Source: RGIG1995 sp045587445
GTDB taxonomy: Bacteria > Bacillota > Clostridia > Oscillospirales > CAG-272
Assembly: GCA_045587445.1 (NCBI GenBank)
Contig: JAZNCH010000041.1
Span: forward strand, 1 to 21,359
Length of the DNA: 21,359 bases
Direction of reading: 5' to 3'
The translations under genes and the position numbers were made by a program. The notes under the pieces were generated by a model, which searched no databases, was not told where the DNA came from, and saw only the letters and a list, made by a program, of their open reading frames with translations. Positions 1 to 7,708 of the stretch are shown piece by piece (the first letter of the stretch is position 1; every line of letters starts with the position of its first letter).

Positions 1-125
1 AAAATAATAATTTAAAATAATATATATTATCTTAAAAAATCTTTAAAAAATAATTGTATGTGTCTATCAATTGTTTTCAAAAATATAATATCACTCAATA
101 ACCTCCCTTAATTATGAATTGCCCC

Positions 126-153
126 TTTACAATTTTAGGAAATAGAGTATAAT
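126..153 (+). promoter_or_regulatory. Sigma-A type promoter for the udp operon
   Basis: A TTTACA -35 box at 126-131 and a perfect TATAAT -10 box at 148-153 are separated by 16 nt. The expected start of transcription is near 160, shortly before the AGGAGGA ribosome binding site. The rest of the first 187 bases is AT-rich and shows no other gene or recognisable RNA. Assignment is by consensus match only. Confidence 0.6.
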
Positions 154-187
154 TGATATAAGATAATATGATTAGGAGGAGTAGTTT

Positions 188-937
188 TTGGCAAAGCAAT
201 ATCATATAGCGTGCGAAAATGGCGACGTTGGAAATATATGTATTCTTCCGGGAGATCCCGGCAGATGCGAAAAAATTGCAAAGTATTTTGAAAATCCTAT
301 AAAGATTGCTCAAAACAGAGAGTACGTTACTTATACAGGAGAACTATGCGGAAAGAAAGTTTCGGTAACTTCAACCGGAATCGGCGGACCTTCTGCGGCA
401 ATTGCTATGGAGGAATTAACTGCAATTGGCGTAAATACTTTTATACGAGTAGGAACTTGCGGAGGGATAAATCTTAATGTAAAATCCGGCGATATAGTTA
501 TCGCGACCGGAGCTGTCAGAAACGAGGGGACAAGCCGTGAATATGCACCGATTGAATACCCGGCTACTGCTGATTTTGATATAATTACATCTTTAGTTAA
601 GGGCGCACAGAGATTAGGGCTTTCTTATCATACGGGTGTAGTACAGTGCAAGGATTCTTTTTACGGGCAACATTCGCCCGACAAAAGCCCGGTATCGTAT
701 GAGCTTTTAAACAAGTGGGAAGCATGGAAAAAATTAGGCGTTCTTGCAAGTGAAATGGAGTCGGCGGCTCTGTTTGTAACGGCGGCATCTTTAGGTGTAA
801 AATGCGGCTCTGTATTCAGCGTGGTTTGGAACCAAGAAAGAAAAGCAAAAGGTTTCTTCGAGGAAGACTGCCACGATACCGAAAATGCCATAAAAACGGC
901 TGTTGAAGCGATAAAAATAATTATAAAAGGAGAATAA
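188..937 (+). CDS. udp: Uridine phosphorylase
   Basis: This is a PNP/UDP-family nucleoside phosphorylase of 249 residues, close to the length of E. coli Udp. The family cleaves uridine with phosphate to uracil and ribose-1-phosphate in the cytoplasm (pyrimidine salvage). Visible signatures are the phosphate loop GDPGR (22-26), TSTGIGGPS (61-69), RVGT (87-90) and the ribose-binding EMES (189-192). The stretch from the GDPGR loop to TSTGIGGPS resembles Udp more than purine nucleoside phosphorylase, although the exact base preference is inferred. The start is TTG at 188, with AGGAGGA ending 7 nt upstream; no better ATG exists. It is first in an operon, and the next gene starts 2 nt after its stop. 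Confidence 0.88.
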   Translation: MAKQYHIACENGDVGNICILPGDPGRCEKIAKYFENPIKIAQNREYVTYTGELCGKKVSVTSTGIGGPSAAIAMEELTAIGVNTFIRVGTCGGINLNVKSGDIVIATGAVRNEGTSREYAPIEYPATADFDIITSLVKGAQRLGLSYHTGVVQCKDSFYGQHSPDKSPVSYELLNKWEAWKKLGVLASEMESAALFVTAASLGVKCGSVFSVVWNQERKAKGFFEEDCHDTENAIKTAVEAIKIIIKGE

Positions 938-939
938 AA

Positions 940-1860
940 ATGCAGACTTTTTATGAACTTGAGATGAAGTATCTCCATTTACTTGAAAGTTTACGTAATC
1001 CTGTTTTGGACGCTTTTTTTGAGCTTATAACCGAGCTTGGTTTTGAGCTTATTGCACTTGGAGCTATATGTATTATTTTTTGGTGTATAAACAAAAATTT
1101 TGGTTACAAAATGGGCTTTGCTTATTTTGCATCGGGAATGTTGATTCAGGGATTAAAGATAACATTTAGAGTACCGAGACCGTGGGTAAGAGAACCGGGA
1201 TTTAAACCTGTAGGAAACGCTATGGAAAAGGCGACCGGATTTTCATTCCCAAGCGGACATACGCAGAGTGCAACGACGCTTTTCGGCTCATTGGCGTTCC
1301 ACTTTAAAAAGAATGGAGCAAAAATAATTTGTATAGTTTTGTTCCTCTTGGTTGGTTTTTCAAGAAATTATCTTGGCGTACATTATTCAAGTGACGTAAT
1401 CGTTTCTATGATTCTGTCATTGCTTTGCATAGTAATTTTCGGAAAAGTATTTTCAAAGATTGAAAACAACAAAAAATACGATATACTTGTTGCAATTGTA
1501 CTTGCGGGAATATCACTCGCAGTAATGGTATATGCGTTGGTGCTTGAAAATATGGGCATAATAACCGAGCCCAAATATGCACTTGACTGTTGTAAAACGG
1601 GCGGTGCGGGACTTGGGTTTGCTATTGGCTGGTTTATCGAAAGAAAATGGATAGACTTTAGTGTAAAAACAAATAAAGTATGGCATCAATTGGTAAAGGT
1701 TGTCGTAGGTATTGCCGTAGCATTGTTACTTAAAGAAATACCGAAGATGGCGTTTGGAGATACAGCTATTGTTGGAATGGTAAGATATATGTTTGTTACC
1801 CTTTGGGTAGTCGGCATATTTCCGTATATAGTAAAAATATTTACTTCAAAGAAGATATAA
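940..1860 (+). CDS. PAP2-family membrane phosphatase
   Basis: A 306-residue integral membrane protein with all three PAP2 phosphatase motifs: K73-x6-R80-P81, PSGH at 104-107, and S141-R142-x5-H148-x3-D152. The two histidines and the aspartate are the expected catalytic residues for phosphate monoester or pyrophosphate hydrolysis of a lipid or isoprenoid phosphate. About seven hydrophobic segments surround the motifs, and the C-terminal half (about 165-300) adds helices beyond the minimal domain. The start ATG lies 2 nt after the udp stop, and its AAAGGAG ribosome binding site is inside the end of udp, so the genes are translationally close. The substrate (undecaprenyl pyrophosphate, phosphatidic acid or other) cannot be read from the sequence. 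Confidence 0.85.
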   Translation: MQTFYELEMKYLHLLESLRNPVLDAFFELITELGFELIALGAICIIFWCINKNFGYKMGFAYFASGMLIQGLKITFRVPRPWVREPGFKPVGNAMEKATGFSFPSGHTQSATTLFGSLAFHFKKNGAKIICIVLFLLVGFSRNYLGVHYSSDVIVSMILSLLCIVIFGKVFSKIENNKKYDILVAIVLAGISLAVMVYALVLENMGIITEPKYALDCCKTGGAGLGFAIGWFIERKWIDFSVKTNKVWHQLVKVVVGIAVALLLKEIPKMAFGDTAIVGMVRYMFVTLWVVGIFPYIVKIFTSKKI

Positions 1861-1866
1861 GAAAAA

Positions 1867-2889
1867 ATGAGAGAATACAAGGATTTGTATACGGAAGAAA
1901 CAAAAAATGCTAATCCGTACAGACATAATTATCTTGAATGTGTTTTAGGGGTTGCAACCTCTGCGGCAAAAGCAGCCGAAGAAAAACGCAAGGACTATAT
2001 TAATCCACAAAAACTTAAAGAAAATAGGTCAAAGTATTTATCTGATTTCAAAGAAATTATCGGAAATCCGCTTTTTGACCGAACAAAGCAGTGTGATGTG
2101 CAAAAAATATTTGTAGGGTTAGATGAGCAAGGATATATATATAGGCTTGTTTTTGAGTTTGAAAAAAATATAAAATTCTGCGGACTACTGTTCGTTCCAT
2201 TTGACGTAAAGGAAAAAATACCGCTTATAACTGTAATACACGGCGGAGACGGCACACCGGAACTTATATCGGATATGTACGGCGAAAACTATTACAGTCA
2301 TATAACGAGACGTATTCTTGACAGAAAGGCTATAGTTTTTGCCCCCCAGCTTTTGATATGGGACGGAAAGAGATTTGGCAATAAATATGACAGATTTGAA
2401 CTTGATGCAAGGTATAAGATGCTTGGCAGCAGTCTTACTGCATTTGAGTGTGAGTGTATTATGGGGGCTTTGGATTATCTTATAAAGGCAGATTTAGTTG
2501 ACAGCGAAAGAATCGGTATAACAGGGCTGTCTTATGGCGGTTATTATTCGCTTGTAACCGCAGTGCTTGATGAGAGAATAAAAGCAGTGTATTCATCGTG
2601 TGTATTTAATGACAGAGTAAAATATTCAAGACCCGACTTTGTTTACAAAGATATGGCAAATAGGTTTATTGATGCAGAAATGGCGGCGTTGATAAGCCCA
2701 AGAGCTTTATATATTGAGGCGGGGAAGAATGACGGTATTTTTAAAATTGACGGTGCATTGTCCGAATACGAGAGACTGAAAGAGTATTATACAGAAAATC
2801 CCTCAAAGCTTGTATTCAAAGTAACCGATAGCGGTCATAAATACGACGAAACAGATGAGGGAATTGAATTTCTGTTTAATAATTTATAA
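1867..2889 (+). CDS. Alpha/beta hydrolase, acetyl-xylan-esterase-like
   Basis: A 340-residue cytoplasmic protein with the alpha/beta-hydrolase layout. An HGG oxyanion segment is at 125-127, the nucleophile elbow G220-L-S222-Y-G224-G carries Ser222, and a likely acid is Asp289 in the AGKNDG segment. The likely catalytic histidine is His324 in DSGHKYDE. The Ser-Asp-His order and spacing are complete, so the enzyme looks active. The N-terminal 100 residues are charged and do not resemble a signal peptide. It resembles the dienelactone hydrolase/acetyl esterase group; the substrate is unknown. It starts 6 nt after the PAP2 stop with only a weak ribosome binding site (AAAGAAGA), suggesting coupling to upstream translation. 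It ends at the shared terminator opposite groEL. Confidence 0.8.
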   Translation: MREYKDLYTEETKNANPYRHNYLECVLGVATSAAKAAEEKRKDYINPQKLKENRSKYLSDFKEIIGNPLFDRTKQCDVQKIFVGLDEQGYIYRLVFEFEKNIKFCGLLFVPFDVKEKIPLITVIHGGDGTPELISDMYGENYYSHITRRILDRKAIVFAPQLLIWDGKRFGNKYDRFELDARYKMLGSSLTAFECECIMGALDYLIKADLVDSERIGITGLSYGGYYSLVTAVLDERIKAVYSSCVFNDRVKYSRPDFVYKDMANRFIDAEMAALISPRALYIEAGKNDGIFKIDGALSEYERLKEYYTENPSKLVFKVTDSGHKYDETDEGIEFLFNNL

Positions 2890-2902
2890 AACAACAAAAC
2901 AA

Positions 2903-2932
2903 AAAAAGTGTGCATTTCGATGCACACTTTTT
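2903..2932. terminator. Bidirectional terminator between hydrolase and groEL
   Basis: A perfect stem of 8 GC-containing pairs (2908-2915 with 2920-2927) is extended by five A/T pairs and closed by a TTCG tetraloop (2916-2919). A-tract and T-tract flanks on both sides make it a rho-independent terminator in either direction, serving both converging operons. Confidence 0.9.
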
Positions 2933-2951
2933 GTCGCTTTTATGCGTGATA

Positions 2952-4580
2952 TTAATACATACCTTCCATACCGGGAGCAGAGGGAACAGTGGGAGCTACA
3001 GGCTCCTTCTTGTCTGCAACGAGGGCTTCAGTTGTAAGGATTGTAGAAGAGATAGATGCAGCATTCTGAAGTGCGGAACGTGTAACTTTCGTCGGGTCAA
3101 CGATACCTGCTTCAATCATATCAACGTACTGTTCTGTGTAAGCATCAAAGCCAAAGCCGGGCTTGTTAGCCTTGCGGATTTCGTTGATTATAACAGAGCC
3201 TTCAAAACCTGCGTTGTCGGAAATCTGACGAACGGGAGCTTCAAGAGCTTTAAGAACAATGTTTGCACCTGTTTTTTCATCGCCATCGAGAGAATCTGCG
3301 AGCTTAGCGATTTCGGGAAGAATGTTGAGGTAAGCAACACCGCCGCCTGCAACGATACCTTCTTCAACTGCAGCTCTTGTAGCATTGAGAGCGTCTTCAA
3401 TTCTGAGCTTCTTTTCTTTCATTTCAACTTCGGTAGCCGCACCAACTTTGATAACAGCAACACCACCGGAAAGTTTAGCGAGACGTTCCTGAAGCTTTTC
3501 TCTGTCGAAATCGGAAGTGGTAGTTTCGATACCTGCTTTAATCTGACCGATTCTTGCTTTGATTTCGTCGGGGTTACCTGCGCCGCCTACGATAATTGTG
3601 TTTTCTTTTGTAACTTTAACCTGACGAGCGCGTCCGAGCTGAGCTACGTTAGCTTCTTTGAGGTCAAGGCCGAGTTCGTCGGAAATAACTTCGCCGTTTG
3701 TAAGGATAGCAATATCGCGGAGCATTTCTTTTCTTCTGTCGCCAAATCCGGGAGCTTTTACTGCAACGCAAGTAAAGGTTCCGCGAAGCTTGTTGAGAAC
3801 GAGAGTGGTAAGAGCCTCGCCTTCAATATCGTCAGCGATAATAAGAAGCTTTTTGCCAGACTGAACGATTTGTTCAAGAAGGGGGAGGAGTTCCTGAATT
3901 GTTGAAATCTTCTTGTCTGTAATAAGGATGAATGCGTCGTCAAGAACAGCTTCCATTTTATCTGTGTCGGTTACCATATAAGGAGATGTGTAGCCTCTGT
4001 CGAACTGCATACCTTCAACAACTTCGCAGTAAGTTTCAGCAGTTTTTGATTCTTCAACTGTGATTACTCCGTCGTTTGTAACCTTTTCCATAGCATCGGC
4101 AATAAGAGTGCCGATAACTTCGTCGCCTGCGGAGATAGTACCGACACGAGCAATATCAGCCGTACCGTTTACTTCTCTTGAGATGTTCTTGAGAGAGTCA
4201 ACAGCTTTGTCAACAGCCTTCTGGATACCCTTGCGGAGAACCATGGGGTTAGCACCTGCAGCAACATTCTTCATACCTTCGTGAATGAAAGCCTGAGCGA
4301 GAAGAGTTGCGGTTGTTGTACCGTCACCTGCAGCGTCATTTGTCTTTGTAGCAACTTCTTTAACGAGCTGTGCGCCCATATTTTCCATAGCGTCGTCAAG
4401 CTCAATTTCACGAGCGATGGTTACGCCATCATTAGTGATAAGGGGAGCGCCGAACTTCTTGTCGAGAACAACGTTTCTTCCCTTAGGTCCCATTGTAATT
4501 TTAACTGTATCAGCAAGCTTATCAACACCGCGAAGGAGTGCGTTTCTTGCGTCAATACCGTACATAATTTCCTTAGCCAT
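2952..4580 (-). CDS. groL: GroEL chaperonin (60 kDa)
   Basis: A 542-residue group I chaperonin subunit, full length. It forms the double-ring cage that folds proteins with GroES and ATP. The ATP-binding GDGTTT (85-90, with Asp86 equivalent to E. coli Asp87), the KAPGFGDRRKEML segment and the late VEEGIVAGGG segment are all present. The start ATG at 4580 has GGAGGT 8 nt upstream, in the 27-nt gap after groES. The C-terminus ends APGMEGMY instead of the long GGM repeat seen in many GroELs, so the disordered cavity tail is short. Regulation is presumably by HrcA through the CIRCE element upstream of groES. Confidence 0.98.
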   Translation of the reverse strand: MAKEIMYGIDARNALLRGVDKLADTVKITMGPKGRNVVLDKKFGAPLITNDGVTIAREIELDDAMENMGAQLVKEVATKTNDAAGDGTTTATLLAQAFIHEGMKNVAAGANPMVLRKGIQKAVDKAVDSLKNISREVNGTADIARVGTISAGDEVIGTLIADAMEKVTNDGVITVEESKTAETYCEVVEGMQFDRGYTSPYMVTDTDKMEAVLDDAFILITDKKISTIQELLPLLEQIVQSGKKLLIIADDIEGEALTTLVLNKLRGTFTCVAVKAPGFGDRRKEMLRDIAILTNGEVISDELGLDLKEANVAQLGRARQVKVTKENTIIVGGAGNPDEIKARIGQIKAGIETTTSDFDREKLQERLAKLSGGVAVIKVGAATEVEMKEKKLRIEDALNATRAAVEEGIVAGGGVAYLNILPEIAKLADSLDGDEKTGANIVLKALEAPVRQISDNAGFEGSVIINEIRKANKPGFGFDAYTEQYVDMIEAGIVDPTKVTRSALQNAASISSTILTTEALVADKKEPVAPTVPSAPGMEGMY

Positions 4581-4607
4581 TTAAAAATACCTCCGATAAA
4601 TTACCGA

Positions 4608-4892
4608 TTATTCAACAATAGCGAGAATGTCGCTTTGTTTAACGATAATGTATTCTACTCCGTCGCACTTAACTTCTGTGCCGGAATATTTGCTTGTAAT
4701 AACCTTGTCGCCTGCCTTAACGGTCATAACGATTTCTTTGCCTTCGACTATACCGCCGGGACCAACAGCAACAACTTCTGCAACTTGGGGCTTTTCTTTA
4801 GCAGTGCCTGCAAGAATAATGCCGCTTTTTGTAGTTTCTTCAGCTTCGACCATTTTGATAACAACACGGTCTGCCAAGGGTTTGAGTGTCAT
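4608..4892 (-). CDS. groES: GroES co-chaperonin (10 kDa)
   Basis: A 94-residue co-chaperonin that caps the GroEL ring. It starts MTLKPLADRVVIK and has the mobile-loop region TTKSGIILAGTAKEKP and the YSGTEVK roof-side strand typical of the family. The ATG at 4892 is chosen because AAGGAGGA sits just upstream (about 4900-4907). A longer in-frame reading to 5006 would run through the promoter and CIRCE and is not coding. It is the first gene of the groES-groEL operon. Confidence 0.97.
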   Translation of the reverse strand: MTLKPLADRVVIKMVEAEETTKSGIILAGTAKEKPQVAEVVAVGPGGIVEGKEIVMTVKAGDKVITSKYSGTEVKCDGVEYIIVKQSDILAIVE

Positions 4893-4939
4893 ATTATTTT
4901 CCTCCTTAAAAGGTTTTAAAATTAAATACTTTTTTGTGG

Positions 4940-4966
4940 TTAGCACTCGAAGGGTGTGTTTGCTAA
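4940..4966 (-). promoter_or_regulatory. CIRCE operator (HrcA-binding) upstream of groES
   Basis: The arms at 4940-4948 (TTAGCACTC) and 4958-4966 (GTTTGCTAA) are separated by 9 nt, matching the CIRCE layout TTAGCACTC-N9-GAGTGCTAA. One arm is perfect and the other has two mismatches. It lies just downstream of the predicted groES promoter, the usual place for HrcA repression of class I heat-shock genes. The hrcA gene is not in this window. Confidence 0.9.
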
Positions 4967-4977
4967 CACTGAAAGAT

Positions 4978-5006
4978 ATTGTATATAATTTCCAAATAAA
5001 AATCAA
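4978..5006 (-). promoter_or_regulatory. groES-groEL promoter
   Basis: Read on the minus strand, TTGATT (5006-5001) and TACAAT (4983-4978) are separated by exactly 17 nt. Transcription would start near 4971, placing CIRCE at the start of the transcript. This is a consensus match, supported by the position of CIRCE. Confidence 0.65.
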
Positions 5007-5108
5007 GCATAATTACAATTATTAACATTTAATTAACATTTATGCGGTTAAGTGATAATCCTTTTATATAATGAATAAAAATCCCTATAAAGAAAGGGGA
5101 AAAAGAAC

Positions 5109-6506
5109 ATGCAAAAAATGCTTGATTTTTTTAATACGTACTTATTTGGGCCGGCATTACCTATAGTTATTTTTCTTGCGGGAAGCTTTCTTTTCGTAAA
5201 ATACGGCAGTTTTATTATATTCAAGTTAAAATCGGTTATTTCCGTTTTAATGAGAAAAAATAAAGAGAGCGGAATTTCTCCTTTTAAAACTGCAATGTTA
5301 GCTCTTGCGAGTACATTGGGAGTAGGCAATATAGTAGGTGTATCGACCGCTATATTTTCGGGAGGGCCGGGTGCTGTATTCTGGTTAACTTTAAGTGCGT
5401 TTGCAGCTATGCCGCTAAAATACGGAGAAGTCGTTCTTGCTATGAAATACCGTAAAAAAGATGGAAATGAGTATAGAGGCGGGGCAATGTACTACATAAG
5501 AGAGTGCATAAACAATAAGGGGCTGTCTGTTGTATTTGCAATACTGTGTATAGTTAATGCATTTACCGTTGGTAATATTGTTCAGATAAATGCATTAACC
5601 GAATCGTTTGAGACGGTTTTTTCACTGAAACCGCTATATGTAGGTATTATTACAGCAGTTATTATATTTTTTGTATTAAAAAAGGGGACAGAGGAAGTTT
5701 CGAATATAACTGCAAAATTAGTTCCATTTGCGACGGTTTTGTATACTGCATTTTCACTCTTTATCATTATTTTAAATTGTGCAAGTTTAAACAAGGTTGC
5801 AGTCCTTATTTTTAAAAGTGCTTTTAATGCAAAAGCGGCATTTGGCGGGATAGGGGGATATGCTATCATAAGAGCAATGCGATATGGTGTAGCGAGGGGG
5901 ATAATGTCAAACGAAGCGGGAAGCGGAACATCTCCCATAGCCCATGCTAAATCTAATTTAGAAAGCTCGGTAGAGCAAGGGTTTTGGGGAATTTTCGAGG
6001 TGTTTGCGGATACTGTCATAATGTGTAATTTGACGGCATTTGTTATACTGTTATCATTCGATGAATTGGTGTTGACAAAAGGTTTTACCGGAATGGAACT
6101 TGTTATTGCAGCGTATGGAAAATATATGGGGAGTTTTGCAGACATCGCAATTGCAATATCTGTAATGTTTTTTGCGTGCGCAACAGTAATATGCCAAGGT
6201 TTTTACGGCGGCGAGTGTGTTTATTATTTAACAAAAAGTAAAGGTGCAATGAAACTCTATAGATTGGCTTATTGTTTTATAATTGTTTATGGAGCTGTTG
6301 CAAACAGTGATATTGTATGGAGTCTTACCGATTTCAATATATCTCTTATGACCGTGATAAATACGGTGTGTTTGCTTGTTGCGTCAAATGAAATTAAAAG
6401 AGAGACGAACGATTATTTTGTTGATTTGGAAAAAAAGAAATCCTCCCGAAAAAATCGGGAGGATAATACTCAATATGTTATTAGAGAACTTCCAATGCGG
6501 AAATGA
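5109..6506 (+). CDS. Alanine/glycine:cation symporter (AGCS family)
   Basis: A 465-residue polytopic membrane protein of the sodium:alanine symporter family, which takes up small neutral amino acids with Na+ or H+. The family signature NEAGSGTSPIAHA is present near residues 266-278, and ALASTLGVGNIVGV near residues 64-77 is the conserved N-terminal glycine-rich helix break. About ten to eleven hydrophobic segments follow. The ATG at 5109 has AAAGGGG about 9 nt upstream. The last 25 or so residues are a charged tail (KKKSSRKNRED) whose coding DNA doubles as the terminator of the opposing gene, and the stop overlaps the hom coding end by 26 bp. The amino acid carried is not certain. Confidence 0.9.
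   Translation: MQKMLDFFNTYLFGPALPIVIFLAGSFLFVKYGSFIIFKLKSVISVLMRKNKESGISPFKTAMLALASTLGVGNIVGVSTAIFSGGPGAVFWLTLSAFAAMPLKYGEVVLAMKYRKKDGNEYRGGAMYYIRECINNKGLSVVFAILCIVNAFTVGNIVQINALTESFETVFSLKPLYVGIITAVIIFFVLKKGTEEVSNITAKLVPFATVLYTAFSLFIIILNCASLNKVAVLIFKSAFNAKAAFGGIGGYAIIRAMRYGVARGIMSNEAGSGTSPIAHAKSNLESSVEQGFWGIFEVFADTVIMCNLTAFVILLSFDELVLTKGFTGMELVIAAYGKYMGSFADIAIAISVMFFACATVICQGFYGGECVYYLTKSKGAMKLYRLAYCFIIVYGAVANSDIVWSLTDFNISLMTVINTVCLLVASNEIKRETNDYFVDLEKKKSSRKNREDNTQYVIRELPMRK
6430..6464 (-). terminator. hom terminator embedded in the symporter coding end
   Basis: A perfect 10-bp stem (6440-6449 with 6455-6464) has a 5-nt loop. On the minus strand it is followed by a T-rich run (TTTCTTTTTTT, 6439-6429). 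It lies 16 nt past the hom stop and entirely inside the 3' end of the symporter gene on the other strand. On the plus strand it lacks a following T-tract, so it should act in one direction only. Confidence 0.8.
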
Positions 6507-7674
6507 CGTTTGTTTTTGAAGCCAGCTCGTCGAATTGTGATTTTTTCATAGCATTTGTAATAAATGCAAATTCGCCGTCGCGAGAAGAAATAGCTTTTAC
6601 ATTGTTGAATATTGCCTTAATCTGTTCCTCGGTATTTTCTACGCATACGTAATATGCCGATACCTTTTCAGACATAGATGCAAGGTCCTTATCTTCAGCC
6701 TTGTTCCAATTTTGGTTATTTATTTCGGGCCTGCCGGCAATATCGATTATATCAGCAACAACTGCGCTTGCAGTGGGCATTTTTCCTGCACCTCTGCCAA
6801 TAAAGAGTACGTCGTCTACTGCGTTACCGTTGATAAGAACACCATTAAAAACATCATCAACTTTTGCAAGAAGATTATTGTAGGAAACGAGGCGGGGGGC
6901 AACTGAAACAGACATCTTACCGTCAATATCTTTTGCTTGGCCGATAAGTTTTATAGCGTATCCTGCATCTGCGGCATTCTTTACGTCTTCGAGTCTGATT
7001 TTTGATATACCCATTGTGGAAACTTTAGAGGGATTAATGAGCTTACCAAAAGCGATGGCGGCAAGAATACAAATTTTTCTGCACGCATCAATGCCTTCTA
7101 CGTCGGCTGTAGGATTAGCTTCGGCATAGCCCTTTTGCTGTGCCTCTCTTAATGCAACCTCAAATGTTTTTCCAAAATCTATCATCTGTGTAAGTATGTA
7201 GTTTGTAGTACCGTTAAGAATACCGTTGATAGAGTTAATTTTGTTTGCGGCAAGACAAGTACCGAGAGGGCGGAGAACGGGAATACCGCCGCCGACACTT
7301 GCTTCAAACAAATATCTTACGCCGTTTTCAGTTGCGGTTTTTAGAAGCATATCGCCAGCTTCTGCAACTACCTCTTTGTTAGATGTAACAACGGATTTTC
7401 CTTTTTTGAGAGCCGCTTCGGAAAAGTCGACTGCAGGGTGGAGACCGCCCATAGCTTCAGCTACAATGCTGATTTCGTCGTCGTTTAAGATGGTATTAAA
7501 GTCGTGAACAACCTTGTCTGCAAACGGACTATCGGGAAATTCACGGAGGTCAAGAATATATTTGATGTTAATTTCTTCACCGATTTTGTTTTTTATCAAT
7601 TCTTTGTTTTGTGTAAGAACTTCGGCAATACCGCTTCCTACAACACCGAAACCTAAAATAGCAACGTTAATCAT
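6481..7674 (-). CDS. hom: Homoserine dehydrogenase
   Basis: A 397-residue NAD(P)-dependent enzyme that reduces aspartate semialdehyde to homoserine, the branch point to threonine and methionine. The dinucleotide motif GFGVVGSG is at residues 8-15, followed by EASVGGGIPVLRPL and NGILNGTTNYIL (substrate and hinge region) and ADVEGIDACRK in the catalytic core. The last 55 or so residues (from YYVCVENTEEQ) look like a shortened ACT-like domain. That makes the protein shorter than the usual 425-435-residue ACT-containing form, so feedback control may be weak or altered. The ATG at 7674 has AGAGGT just upstream. It lies 34 nt downstream of the transglutaminase-like gene and is probably co-transcribed. 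No riboswitch or T-box is visible. Confidence 0.92.
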   Translation of the reverse strand: MINVAILGFGVVGSGIAEVLTQNKELIKNKIGEEINIKYILDLREFPDSPFADKVVHDFNTILNDDEISIVAEAMGGLHPAVDFSEAALKKGKSVVTSNKEVVAEAGDMLLKTATENGVRYLFEASVGGGIPVLRPLGTCLAANKINSINGILNGTTNYILTQMIDFGKTFEVALREAQQKGYAEANPTADVEGIDACRKICILAAIAFGKLINPSKVSTMGISKIRLEDVKNAADAGYAIKLIGQAKDIDGKMSVSVAPRLVSYNNLLAKVDDVFNGVLINGNAVDDVLFIGRGAGKMPTASAVVADIIDIAGRPEINNQNWNKAEDKDLASMSEKVSAYYVCVENTEEQIKAIFNNVKAISSRDGEFAFITNAMKKSQFDELASKTNVISALEVL

Positions 7675-7708
7675 TTTTACCTCTGTAGTTTTAACTGTGT
7701 AAACAGTA

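Noticed and set aside
2910..3905. A 331-codon open frame on the plus strand across groEL
   Set aside because: It is antisense to the unmistakable groEL gene. Its cysteine- and phenylalanine-rich translation is what the GroEL codons give on the opposite strand, and it has no ribosome binding site.
4893..5006. N-terminal extension of GroES by 38 codons
   Set aside because: The extension covers the CIRCE element and promoter. The ATG at 4892 has a strong ribosome binding site and gives the standard GroES N-terminus.
5007..5108. Promoter for the AGCS symporter
   Set aside because: A TATAAT is present near 5066-5071, but no -35 box at 16-18 nt is convincing, so it was not listed as a feature.
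5582..6145. A 187-codon minus-strand frame inside the symporter gene
   Set aside because: Shadow of the AGCS coding sequence, whose family motifs on the plus strand are clear.
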